Position numbers and translations under genes: made by a program
Part shown: positions 1 through 6,871 of the stretch, piece after piece
Layout of the letters: each line of letters starts with the position of its first letter
How positions within the stretch are numbered: the stretch's first letter is position 1
From: Proteobacteria bacterium UBA2996
GTDB taxonomy: Bacteria > Pseudomonadota > Gammaproteobacteria > Arenicellales > UBA868
DNA: 16,009 nucleotides
NCBI GenBank assembly: GCA_002346525.1
Contig: DDZY01000073.1
Coordinates: 3,035-19,043, forward strand
Reading direction: 5' to 3'
The notes under the pieces: generated by a model
What the model was told of the DNA's origin: nothing
Databases searched by the model: none
The model's input: only the letters and a program-made list of their open reading frames with translations

Positions 1-19
1 ATCCTCCTCGGCTCCACCA
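1..19 (+). tRNA. 3' end of a tRNA, probably tRNA-Ala (partial)
   Basis: The first 19 bases fit the last part of a tRNA position by position. They read as the end of a T loop (A58-T-C60), C61 and a T-stem strand CTCCT, an acceptor strand CGGCTCC, discriminator A73 and an encoded CCA. A T at position 70 would pair with G3, the G3-U70 identity pair of tRNA-Ala. The anticodon and the rest of the gene lie outside the window, so the identity is an inference. Confidence 0.6.
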
Positions 20-60
20 ATTCCTCCTCGCCCCCCCAATTACTCCCGCAGAGCTCCTTT

Positions 61-1248
61 TTACGCCCAGGTTATCTCCACTTTCGGCAAAAAAGAGACA
101 AATATCAGTATCGCAACGGCGACTGCGGCAAGAATCATGAAGAAAGCGCCAAACCCCCACGTGGTGTGTGTCCAAGCGATCATGGGAATCGCCGTTGCGC
201 TGACTGAAAAGGTAATGATGTAACGCGTAGCCAGTGCCCTGCTCCGCCACTCGCTTCTAGTGACCCGGCCGATCAACACGTCGTTGATCGGGATCTGGCC
301 GAATACCACCAACATGAATGCAATGCAGACGACGATCGTCGACATACCGCTGGAGCTGACCAGCACCAGGGCAAACAGGCACTGACCCGCAGCCACGGCG
401 AGAAAGACGAGCTTTAGTGGCCAACGATCCACCAGGTATCCCACAATCAACTGCCCAACCGATGCCAGCGCAAATACGCTGAAGGCGTACCAGCCGACGG
501 CAGTCACAGAAACCGTGAGGTCTGACAGACGCTCATCGATGACCTTGGGCAGAGCGAAGGTTGTGCTCTGAAAAATGAGGCCGCCCAGAGCGGTTGACAC
601 GAAGACAACGGCAAAAACCCGTACGAGGGTTTCTCGCGTAAATGCCTTCGAACGTTTTTCGGCCCCCGCTATTTTCTCATGCTGGAGCGTGTCATCCGCT
701 TGTGGGCCACGCAGAAAGATCCAGTACGCAACGCCCACCAATAGGGTGAACGCGCCTGGCCAGATAAAGGCCGCCCGCCAGCCCGACGCCTCAATCAAAA
801 GGCTCGTAAAGAGCGCCGCGCAGGCCACGCCCAGGTTGCCAAACACACCGTTGACTGCAAGCGGCAGACCGGTCTGCCGCCGCCCTTGGATGACCATGGC
901 CAATCCCACCGGATGATAAATCGAACCGAAAAGCCCGATGGCAAAAAGTCCCAGCGCCAAAGTCATCGGGGTATTGGCAAACGCCGTCGCTATGGCGCTT
1001 GCCCCGATGCCGAAAAAGAAGATCACCATCATCTTCTCCCGACTCCAGCGGTCAGCCAGCCAACCCGCCGGCAAAGCGCCCAACCCAAACACCACCAACG
1101 CGGGTGTGGCATAGGGAATCAGCTCTGCGTAACTCATCCCCCATTCGCGGGTGAGCACTAGGGCTGCAACGGTAGCAAATACCAAGGGCAGCAGGTGATC
1201 AATGAAATGCCCAACATTAAGAAAAGCGAAATGCAGTCGGGGATTCAT
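61..1248 (-). CDS. MFS transporter (12-TM major facilitator)
   Basis: This is a 395-residue inner-membrane secondary transporter of the major facilitator superfamily. Many hydrophobic helices are visible. The loop between helices 2 and 3 carries the MFS motif A-like segment GWLADRWSREK (about residues 62-72). GLFGSIYHPVG near residue 105 resembles the GxxxSxYHP region of fosmidomycin-resistance/Fsr-like and related drug or metabolite carriers. The middle cytoplasmic loop (about 180-205) is charged, as expected between the two six-helix halves. The chosen ATG gives the usual family length and a normal first helix. The substrate cannot be read from sequence. It ends facing the tRNA-Ala remnant and diverges from the oxygenase gene across about 70 bp, so the two may share a control region. 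Confidence 0.85.
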   Translation of the reverse strand: MNPRLHFAFLNVGHFIDHLLPLVFATVAALVLTREWGMSYAELIPYATPALVVFGLGALPAGWLADRWSREKMMVIFFFGIGASAIATAFANTPMTLALGLFAIGLFGSIYHPVGLAMVIQGRRQTGLPLAVNGVFGNLGVACAALFTSLLIEASGWRAAFIWPGAFTLLVGVAYWIFLRGPQADDTLQHEKIAGAEKRSKAFTRETLVRVFAVVFVSTALGGLIFQSTTFALPKVIDERLSDLTVSVTAVGWYAFSVFALASVGQLIVGYLVDRWPLKLVFLAVAAGQCLFALVLVSSSGMSTIVVCIAFMLVVFGQIPINDVLIGRVTRSEWRSRALATRYIITFSVSATAIPMIAWTHTTWGFGAFFMILAAVAVAILIFVSFLPKVEITWA

Positions 1249-1319
1249 GGATAAAGGACCCTTGGTTCTCTTGTGACGCGATTATATCCAGCACAGCGAT
1301 TGTTCCTTAGACTAAGCCC

Positions 1320-1952
1320 ATGGCTGATGACCCGCAGTTCCTGACCTTGTGGCCTACGGTGCTGATGCGCGACCGCTTGCCTGCGGACGACACCATCAAC
1401 GCGGCACTGGCGGATGAAATCGTGCGCGTGGATGCCGAACGGCCGGATATGACGACGGGCTATCTGGATGACAATCTGCTCGCTTCGGAACATCCCGCGC
1501 TGTCATGGCTTCGAGACTGCATCAATCATGCTGTGATGCGCTACATTGACCACAGTGGCATCGACTACAAGGTCGACTGGCATCTGCAGGGCTGGGCCAA
1601 TATCAACCGCTTCGGCGATTATCACAACCTGCATAATCATCCGCATTGCTGGCTTTCAGGCACCTATTATGTCTCGGTGCCCGACAGCCCGGTTGATCTG
1701 CCGGGACGAGCCGACCACACACCGGGGGCCATTTCTTTCTTTGACCCTCGGGGGCAAGCCAATATGACGGCGATCAAGGCAGACGGACAGGTGGATCCGG
1801 AATATCGGGTACAGCCCCGTGCCGGCGAAATCCTGCTCTGGCCCGCTTTTGTCCATCACCTGGTGCACCCGAATCTTTCAGAGGAGTTTCGGATCTCGGT
1901 TTCCTTTAACGTGGTACTGCGCTGGTCGGGCACCTATCTGCCAGATCAGTGA
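1320..1952 (+). CDS. 2OG-Fe(II) oxygenase-like protein (TIGR02466 / 2OG-FeII_Oxy_5 type)
   Basis: This 210-residue protein resembles the small putative 2-oxoglutarate/Fe(II)-dependent dioxygenases grouped as TIGR02466. The double-stranded beta-helix core is recognisable. HNHPHCWLSGTYYV (about 105-118) supplies the first metal-binding His, and PRAGEILLWPAFVHHLVHP (166-184) supplies the distal His. FRISVSFN (190-197) contains an Arg placed to bind the 2-oxoglutarate carboxylate. No signal peptide is seen, so it is probably cytoplasmic. Members of this family mostly lack a proven substrate, and some act on small molecules or peptides. The ATG at 1320 follows only a weak ribosome-binding site. 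It stands alone between the divergent MFS gene and the tRNA-Arg. The fold assignment is fairly secure, but the reaction is unknown. Confidence 0.8.
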   Translation: MADDPQFLTLWPTVLMRDRLPADDTINAALADEIVRVDAERPDMTTGYLDDNLLASEHPALSWLRDCINHAVMRYIDHSGIDYKVDWHLQGWANINRFGDYHNLHNHPHCWLSGTYYVSVPDSPVDLPGRADHTPGAISFFDPRGQANMTAIKADGQVDPEYRVQPRAGEILLWPAFVHHLVHPNLSEEFRISVSFNVVLRWSGTYLPDQ

Positions 1953-2031
1953 TGTTGCCATCCCATTGCCTGGGGTATACACCCAGCACCCTTGATTCAC
2001 CACCTCGCCCCACACATCGGCGGCGATATTT

Positions 2032-2059
2032 TTCGACTGGGTACTCGACTTGGTATACT
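2032..2059 (+). promoter_or_regulatory. Probable sigma70 promoter of the tRNA-Arg gene
   Basis: A -10-like TATACT (2054-2059) lies 9 bases before the mature tRNA 5' end. It is preceded at 16 bases by a TTCGAC -35-like hexamer (2032-2037). Spacing and position suit a tRNA promoter with a very short leader. It was read by eye only. Confidence 0.5.
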
Positions 2060-2068
2060 GGAAGTGGA

Positions 2069-2385
2069 GTCCCCGTAGCTCAGCTGGATAGAGCAATCGC
2101 CTCCTAGATAACTGGGCACCAGAATCTGGAAACAGTCTGCGTGAATCTGCTCAAACTCGGTGAACCCTCAGCACTTTGGGTGGTGGCAATACCGAGCCAA
2201 GCCCGCCTGTTATGGAAAGGTGAAAAGGTGGGAAGGTGTAGAGACTTGACGGGCAGCACCTACGGGCCGCGCGCCTAGCGGTGAAGATAAAGTCCAGACC
2301 CCAAACAGATCCCGAAGGTCTGGCAGTGAAAACTGAAGGGGTATGAAGCGGTAGGTCGCAAGTTCGAATCTTGCCGGGGACGCCA
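2069..2385 (+). tRNA. tRNA-Arg(CCU), interrupted by a group I intron
   Basis: The exons form a complete cloverleaf. The acceptor stem is GTCCCCG (2069-2075) with CGGGGAC (2375-2381), followed by discriminator G and an encoded CCA (2383-2385). The D arm closes with GCTC/GAGC. The anticodon stem is ATCGC (2096-2100) with GCGGT (2348-2352). The T arm is GCAAG-TTCGAAT-CTTGC (2358-2374). Joining 2069-2105 to 2346-2385 gives the anticodon loop CTCCTAA with anticodon CCT, hence tRNA-Arg decoding AGG. The 240-nt insert sits directly after anticodon base U36, the position known for bacterial tRNA group I introns. A search for uninterrupted tRNAs would miss this gene. Confidence 0.93.
2106..2345 (+). 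ncRNA. Group I self-splicing intron (IC3-like) in tRNA-Arg(CCU)
   Basis: The 5' exon ends in T (U36) and the intron ends in G (2345), as group I splicing requires. A GGG at 2114-2116 can act as the internal guide for the exon CCU, giving the obligatory G-U pair at the splice site. Core elements are visible: a P/Q-like segment with GGCAATACCGAGCCAAGCC (2185-2203), an R element GTGTAGAGACTTGAC (2236-2250), and an S element GAAGATAAAGTCC (2283-2295). P7 can form from GACTT (2243-2247) and AAGTC (2290-2294). As I recall the Azoarcus tRNA-Ile intron, its equivalent is GACTA/TAGTC, a compensatory change. No homing endonuclease is encoded, so the intron is probably not mobile by itself. Confidence 0.92.
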
Positions 2386-2406
2386 GTTCAATTAACCGAT
2401 AAGGGC

Positions 2407-2450
2407 TGTTCATAACCCTGTGGATAACCTGTTCAAAAGGCCTGTATAAG
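2407..2450 (+). promoter_or_regulatory. DnaA-box-like site overlapping a promoter for the RDD gene
   Basis: TGTGGATAA (2419-2427) is an exact reverse complement of the DnaA box TTATCCACA. A related TGTTCATAA (2407-2415, two differences) lies 12 bp upstream in the same orientation. A -10-like TATAAG (2445-2450) follows, with a -35-like TGGATA (2421-2426) at 18 bp that overlaps the perfect box. The sites are plainly present; control by DnaA is inference. Confidence 0.4.
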
Positions 2451-2505
2451 AGCGGCGTTCGGTAATTAGTCGATATGCCTCAAAGAAATCCGCACGCTTA
2501 ATATC

Positions 2506-2949
2506 GTGAGCGCGAACCCGGAAGATTCTTTTTGCGATGCGGGCCTCGGCAGACGCTTTGGGGCACTTTTCTACGATCTTTTGGTCCTTTTGGGCATTGT
2601 TTTTATTGCTGCCCTGCCGCTGCCTTGGTTCGACCAGATTACGGGCGGTGCAGGTTTCGGACTCTGGATAAAGCGGCTCTACTTGCTGGGCGTCTGCTTT
2701 GCCTACTTTGGCGGCTTTTGGGTCAAAGGCGGGCAAACACTCGGCATGAAGGCGTGGCAGTTAAGAGTCATCCGAAACAACGGACGAGCCCTCGGATGGG
2801 GTGATGCCGTAAAGCGCTTCACGGGACTGTGCCTCGCCGTCCTCACGCTGGGGTTGGGATTTTTCTGGATGCCGACCGATACCCGGCACAGCAACTGGGA
2901 CAAGCTGTGCGGGACCCGTGTGATATGGTGCCGCAAACCTGCGCACTAA
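2506..2949 (+). CDS. RDD family membrane protein
   Basis: This 147-residue inner-membrane protein begins with GTG. The N-terminal GRRFGALFYDLLVLL carries the Arg and Asp of the RDD signature at the start of helix 1. Helix 1 runs on through IVFIAALPLPW, and a second helix is LYLLGVCFAYFGGFW. The signature GGQTLGMKAWQLRV (about residues 75-88) is the conserved segment that follows helix 2 in RDD proteins. A third hydrophobic stretch (LCLAVLTLGLGFFW) lies near residue 112. The family is broad and mostly of unknown role; some members have been linked to ion exchange. No other start codon in this frame preserves the RDD segment. It lies downstream of the tRNA-Arg and just before ggt, but belongs to no clear operon. 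Confidence 0.82.
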   Translation: MSANPEDSFCDAGLGRRFGALFYDLLVLLGIVFIAALPLPWFDQITGGAGFGLWIKRLYLLGVCFAYFGGFWVKGGQTLGMKAWQLRVIRNNGRALGWGDAVKRFTGLCLAVLTLGLGFFWMPTDTRHSNWDKLCGTRVIWCRKPAH

Positions 2950-3004
2950 CGCATACTTCCCTTCCACCGGCCTTCACTCAAAAGGAACACCTGCCCACTG
3001 CACT

Positions 3005-4765
3005 ATGCCTTTTTATTCCGGACTTAATCTAAAGACGCTTTGCGCAGGGGTGCTGCTCTTCTCAGGCGTCCTGACTGCGTCGGCCTCCAATTCGATTCCT
3101 GATCCTGAGCCTTCAACCGGCTGGCAGGACAAGGAAGCGGTCCACGCAGAACACTTCATGGCGGTCACTGCGCACCCCCTCGCCACTCAGGCGGCCTACC
3201 AAATCCTGAAGGCTGGCGGCAATGCGGCCGATGCAGCGGTCACGACGCAGCTCGTCCTGAATCTCGTCGAGCCACAGTCTTCGGGGATCGGCGGCGGCGC
3301 GTTCATGCTGTACTGGGACGCCAAAAATCAGGCTCTTTTCAGTTTTGATGGCCGGGAAACGGCTCCCGCAGCTGCCGATGCTGATTACTTTAAGGACAGC
3401 ACCGGCCAACTAATGAAATGGCGAGAGGCAAGACTTGGCCCAAGAGCTGTCGGTGTGCCCGGCACTCTGTCTTTGCTGCACACCGTCCACCAACGCTTTG
3501 GTCGATCCCCTTGGACGAAGCTTTTTGCACCCGCGATCACACTGTCACGCGAAGGATTTGCCGTTTCGCCCAGAATGGCGAAGTCCATCGAAGCATCAAA
3601 GGAATACCTCAGCCGGTTTTCCGGCACCCGAGCGTACTTTTTTACTGATCAGGGGGTCCCACTGCCGGAGGGATATCACCTCACGAATCCCGGCTTCGCA
3701 CAGACCCTGGAACTGATTGCTGAGCAGGGCATCGCGCCTTTCTACCAAGGGTCCATCGGCAAGAAACTGATCGAGACGCTTCAGGAGGCATCCGGCCGGC
3801 CTTCGTTAATGACGATGCAGGATCTCAATGGCTATAAAACCCTTTCAAGGGCACCTGTTTGCGCCCGATATCATGGAAACGCCATCTGCGGCATGGGCCC
3901 ACCGAGCTCAGGCGCGCTCACGGTCGGTCAGATTCTGCAACTCATTGAGCGTTTTGATATAGCCGGGCTGGGCCTTAATCCCAAGAGCATGCACCTTGTG
4001 CTGGAAGCCTCCCGTCTGGCCTTTGCTGACCGGGCGCGCTATATGGCGGACAGTAACTTCGTTGAAGTGCCGGTTGCAGGACTGCTGGATCAAGACTACC
4101 TGCGGGGCCGCAGTCAGCTGATCCAGCCCTCAAGATCAATGGGTAAAGCATCGGTCGGCAAACCACCGGGCGTTACCATCGCACACGCCGCCATGCAGCA
4201 ATTCGAGCCTGCCGGGACCAGTCACTTCAGTATTGTCGATGCGCAAGGCAATATCGTCTCCATGACAACGACCATCGAATCCGGCTTTGGCAGCATGCTC
4301 ATGACACAGGGATTCCTGCTGAACAATGAGATGACTGATTTCTCTTTCAGGGCGAGTAAAGCCGGCCAGCCGATCGCCAATCGTGTTGAAGGGGGTAAGC
4401 GACCCCGCAGCTCAATGGCTCCCACCATTGTCTTTGACAGGACCGGCGTGCCGACTCTGGTTGCCGGGTCTCCGGGTGGCAGCCGGATTATCTGTTACGT
4501 TGCGCAAGCTCTTATCGGCATCCTTGACTGGCAGATGAACCCGCAGCAGGCGGCTGCCATGCCGCACTTTTGCAACCGCAACGGGACAACGGACATTGAA
4601 TCCCATGCGGGAGCAGACAGGCTGAGCACAGCCCTGACCGGTATGGGGCACGAAGTCCGGGTTCGGAACCTGAATAGCGGACTTCATCTGATCCAGAGAC
4701 TGCCCTCGGGTGAACTCCTGGGAGGTGCAGACCCTCGACGCGAAGGCCTGGTGCTGGGCGAATAG
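3005..4765 (+). CDS. ggt: Gamma-glutamyltransferase (glutathione hydrolase), periplasmic
   Basis: This 586-residue Ntn-hydrolase precursor cleaves or transfers the gamma-glutamyl group of glutathione, normally in the periplasm. A signal peptide is visible (hydrophobic CAGVLLFSGVLTASA, cleavage likely near residue 27). The large-subunit part holds PQSSGIGGGAFM (90-101) and the substrate-binding Arg in DGRETAP (115-121). Autoprocessing should occur before Thr405 in GTSHFSIVD, which becomes the nucleophile of the small subunit. Small-subunit binding motifs follow: NNEMTDF (440-446), RPRSSM (466-471) and GSPGGSR (488-494). Length and order match bacterial GGTs. The start follows a poor ribosome-binding site (an AAGGA lies about 18 bases upstream), but the signal peptide supports it. 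It converges with gshB at a 3-bp gap. Confidence 0.95.
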   Translation: MPFYSGLNLKTLCAGVLLFSGVLTASASNSIPDPEPSTGWQDKEAVHAEHFMAVTAHPLATQAAYQILKAGGNAADAAVTTQLVLNLVEPQSSGIGGGAFMLYWDAKNQALFSFDGRETAPAAADADYFKDSTGQLMKWREARLGPRAVGVPGTLSLLHTVHQRFGRSPWTKLFAPAITLSREGFAVSPRMAKSIEASKEYLSRFSGTRAYFFTDQGVPLPEGYHLTNPGFAQTLELIAEQGIAPFYQGSIGKKLIETLQEASGRPSLMTMQDLNGYKTLSRAPVCARYHGNAICGMGPPSSGALTVGQILQLIERFDIAGLGLNPKSMHLVLEASRLAFADRARYMADSNFVEVPVAGLLDQDYLRGRSQLIQPSRSMGKASVGKPPGVTIAHAAMQQFEPAGTSHFSIVDAQGNIVSMTTTIESGFGSMLMTQGFLLNNEMTDFSFRASKAGQPIANRVEGGKRPRSSMAPTIVFDRTGVPTLVAGSPGGSRIICYVAQALIGILDWQMNPQQAAAMPHFCNRNGTTDIESHAGADRLSTALTGMGHEVRVRNLNSGLHLIQRLPSGELLGGADPRREGLVLGE

Positions 4766-4768
4766 ATT

Positions 4769-5695
4769 TTAAGACTCGAAGGATGCCATCACACGGTGAT
4801 GGTAATCCGCCCCATCAAAGCAGCTCATCTCCTGGAGCCCGGTCGGGCTGGTGATATTGATCTCAATCAACATCCCGCCGATGACATCGATGCCGGCGAA
4901 ACGGACGCCATGCGCCACGAGATCATCGCGCATTGCCTCACAGATCTGCCAATCCTGCTGATCCAATTTGGACTCTTGGGCGCTGCCCCCCTGGTCGAGG
5001 TTATTCAACTCTGCCCCTTCAGCATGCACCCGCAGGATCGCGCCAAGCGGCTCGCCGTCCAACAACAGGATACGCTTGTCGCCGTCGTGAGCTGCCGGCA
5101 AGTACTGCTGGGCCACCACCCAGTGCCGCCCTCCGTGGGTCGCCCTATCCAACTGTTCCGATAGCCCTTCTTCACCGACATCCAGAAATATGATGCCCTT
5201 GCCGCCATGCCCATCCACGGGCTTGACGGTAATCCGCTTCTGCTCCCGGAGAAACCCGGCTATCTCCTGCCCGCTCCTGGAGACCAGTGTTTTGGGCGTG
5301 AAGTCCGGGTAACGCAACGCGGCCAGTTTTTCATTCCAGTTGCGGACCGTGACGGGTCTGTTGATGATCTGGACCTGTGCAGGCAGTTGATCCAGCAGTA
5401 AAGTGACATAAAAGTAACTGCGGTCGAACGGCGGATCCTGACGGATCCAGACCGTATCCATGGTTGCGAGCGCGCAGGAGACTTGCGGCTCACAGTGAAA
5501 AGGCTGTTTGTGATCCGCTGAGACTTCGACCTTGACGACTGTGGCATAGACCTCGTCATGGCGCAGCGAGAGCGTCGCCGGGTCAACGTAAAACACCTCA
5601 TGCCCGCGCTCGTGTGCCGCAAGCATGAGGAAGTAGGTGGTGTCCTTATACGGTTTGACCCCATCGAGGGGATCCATGATGAAGGCGTGCCTCAT
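4769..5695 (-). CDS. gshB: Glutathione synthetase
   Basis: This 308-residue cytoplasmic ATP-grasp enzyme joins gamma-glutamylcysteine to glycine, the last step of glutathione synthesis. The N-terminal MRHAFIMDPLDGVKPYKDTT matches the GshB substrate domain start. RQDPPFDRSYFYVTLLLD (85-102) and INRPVTVRNWNEKL (111-124) are hallmark GshB segments. KPVDGHGGKGI (158-168) is the ATP-binding glycine-rich loop, and IEINITSPTGLQEM (277-290) holds the metal and ATP ligands and the glycine site. Full family length. It lies 34 bp downstream of the homocysteine methyltransferase gene on the same strand with no terminator seen between them. It is therefore probably read through from the SAM-II-controlled leader. 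gshA is not in the window. Confidence 0.96.
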   Translation of the reverse strand: MRHAFIMDPLDGVKPYKDTTYFLMLAAHERGHEVFYVDPATLSLRHDEVYATVVKVEVSADHKQPFHCEPQVSCALATMDTVWIRQDPPFDRSYFYVTLLLDQLPAQVQIINRPVTVRNWNEKLAALRYPDFTPKTLVSRSGQEIAGFLREQKRITVKPVDGHGGKGIIFLDVGEEGLSEQLDRATHGGRHWVVAQQYLPAAHDGDKRILLLDGEPLGAILRVHAEGAELNNLDQGGSAQESKLDQQDWQICEAMRDDLVAHGVRFAGIDVIGGMLIEINITSPTGLQEMSCFDGADYHHRVMASFES

Positions 5696-5729
5696 CCGCG
5701 CAGGATAGCACCTTTATCCGATCCCGATG

Positions 5730-6767
5730 CTAGGCGCGGCGCCTCCTCCCTTGGCGACTTCGGCGCTTCTCTTCAGTGGGCGCAGTCGAATGAGAACAAA
5801 CACGGTGCGTGCCTGGGGTGACCGGCCCAAGGGCTGACACAACGGCTTCGATATCCGGTATGGGTCGGGGATCATGACTGAGCAGGGCGTGGTTCATGGC
5901 GGCAAGATGCAGCGGCGTGGTGCCGCAGCAACCGCCAATAATGCGCGCGCCACAATCACGCGCCAACCGGGCATATTCAGCCATCAGCTCCGGTGTCCCT
6001 GAATACTGAATCTCGCCATCGACAAACTGCGGGATACCGCAATTGGCCTTGGCCACGAGTAGGTCCTGGTCTTGGACATGGGATCGCATCGACAGCAATG
6101 TCCCCACCAGATCGGCCGCGCCGACGCCGCAGTTGGCCCCAAAGGCTGCCAGGCGGGGTACGGTTTCCCGGTAGATATCCACAAGTTGTGGCGGTGGTAC
6201 ACCCATCATCGTGCTCCCGTTGGTGTCGAACGTCATGGTCGCAACAATAGGCAACCCTGATTCAGCTGCTCCCGCACCCGCAGCCTGGAGTTCCTCTTTA
6301 GAGGACATGGTTTCCAGCCAGATGACATCGGCGCCGCCCTCGGCTAGCGCCCGCGCCTGCTCAGCAAAGGCGCTCTCGGCTGCCTGAACCGAGAGCGTCC
6401 CGACAGGTTCCAGAAGCTCCCCGGTCGGCCCCATCGACCCTGCAATGACGACATTGCGATCCGATGCATCTGCGCAGGAACGGGCTATTACCGCGGCCGC
6501 CGCATTCAGTTCCCCAACACGGTGTTCTGCCTGGTGAAGTTTCAGCCGGTAAGCTGATCCGCCAAAACTGTTGGTCAAGAGGATGTCTGCGCCTGCATCG
6601 ATGAACTGCTGATGCAGCAACGCCACGCGATCCGGGTGTTCGACATTCCACAACTCAGGCGCGTCGCCGGACTGCAGACCCATGGAAAAATAATTGGTTC
6701 CCGTGGCGCCATCGGCAAGTATCCATTCGCGATCACGGAGAAGCTGCTCAAACCGGTTAGTGGCCAT
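5730..6767 (-). CDS. Betaine-homocysteine S-methyltransferase-like enzyme
   Basis: This 345-residue zinc-dependent homocysteine methyltransferase (pfam S-methyl_trans) is predicted to make methionine from homocysteine with a methylated donor such as glycine betaine. LADGATGTNYFSMGLQSGDAPELWN (18-41) is the family's N-terminal barrel strand. The zinc ligands are Cys213 (GANCGVG) and Cys280-Cys281 (GGCCGTT). SGTPELMAEYARLARDCGARIIGG (256-279) resembles, from memory, alphaproteobacterial betaine-homocysteine methyltransferases. There is no cobalamin domain, so it is not MetH. The C-terminus adds a low-complexity basic tail ending RRSRQGRRRRA. A good ribosome-binding site, GAGGA, lies 6 bases before the ATG. 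The leader carries a SAM-II riboswitch, which supports the methionine role. The methyl donor is uncertain; S-methylmethionine is an alternative. Confidence 0.88.
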   Translation of the reverse strand: MATNRFEQLLRDREWILADGATGTNYFSMGLQSGDAPELWNVEHPDRVALLHQQFIDAGADILLTNSFGGSAYRLKLHQAEHRVGELNAAAAVIARSCADASDRNVVIAGSMGPTGELLEPVGTLSVQAAESAFAEQARALAEGGADVIWLETMSSKEELQAAGAGAAESGLPIVATMTFDTNGSTMMGVPPPQLVDIYRETVPRLAAFGANCGVGAADLVGTLLSMRSHVQDQDLLVAKANCGIPQFVDGEIQYSGTPELMAEYARLARDCGARIIGGCCGTTPLHLAAMNHALLSHDPRPIPDIEAVVSALGPVTPGTHRVCSHSTAPTEEKRRSRQGRRRRA

Positions 6768-6821
6768 AGCGTTTCCTCAAAGTTACCATTCGAAGCCGGT
6801 CGGTCACTCGAGAAAACCCCA

Positions 6822-6858
6822 CAAAAAAACCCGCACCGGCTTTGTTGCTAGAGCGGGT
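6822..6858 (-). terminator. Riboswitch-controlled intrinsic terminator
   Basis: On the minus strand, ACCCGC (6853-6858) pairs perfectly with GCGGGT (6829-6834). A run of seven T follows directly (6823-6829, the first T being part of the stem). It sits between the SAM-II aptamer and the methyltransferase ATG, so it acts as an attenuator rather than the end of a gene. Its 5' arm overlaps the antiterminator strand (6845-6855). Confidence 0.85.
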
Positions 6859-6871
6859 CCATCGGCAAGCA

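Noticed and set aside
1970..1986. Possible terminator hairpin CTGGG/CCCAG after the oxygenase gene
   Set aside because: Only five pairs with no T run, so it is not convincing.
2210..2413. Minus-strand open frame across the tRNA-Arg 3' exon, containing SPARFELATY
   Set aside because: ARFELATY is a well-known artefact of reading antisense through a tRNA T arm. The region is explained by the tRNA and its intron.
2386..2505. Replication origin near the DnaA box
   Set aside because: Only one perfect box and one variant, with no AT-rich unwinding region and no dnaA, dnaN or gidA genes nearby.
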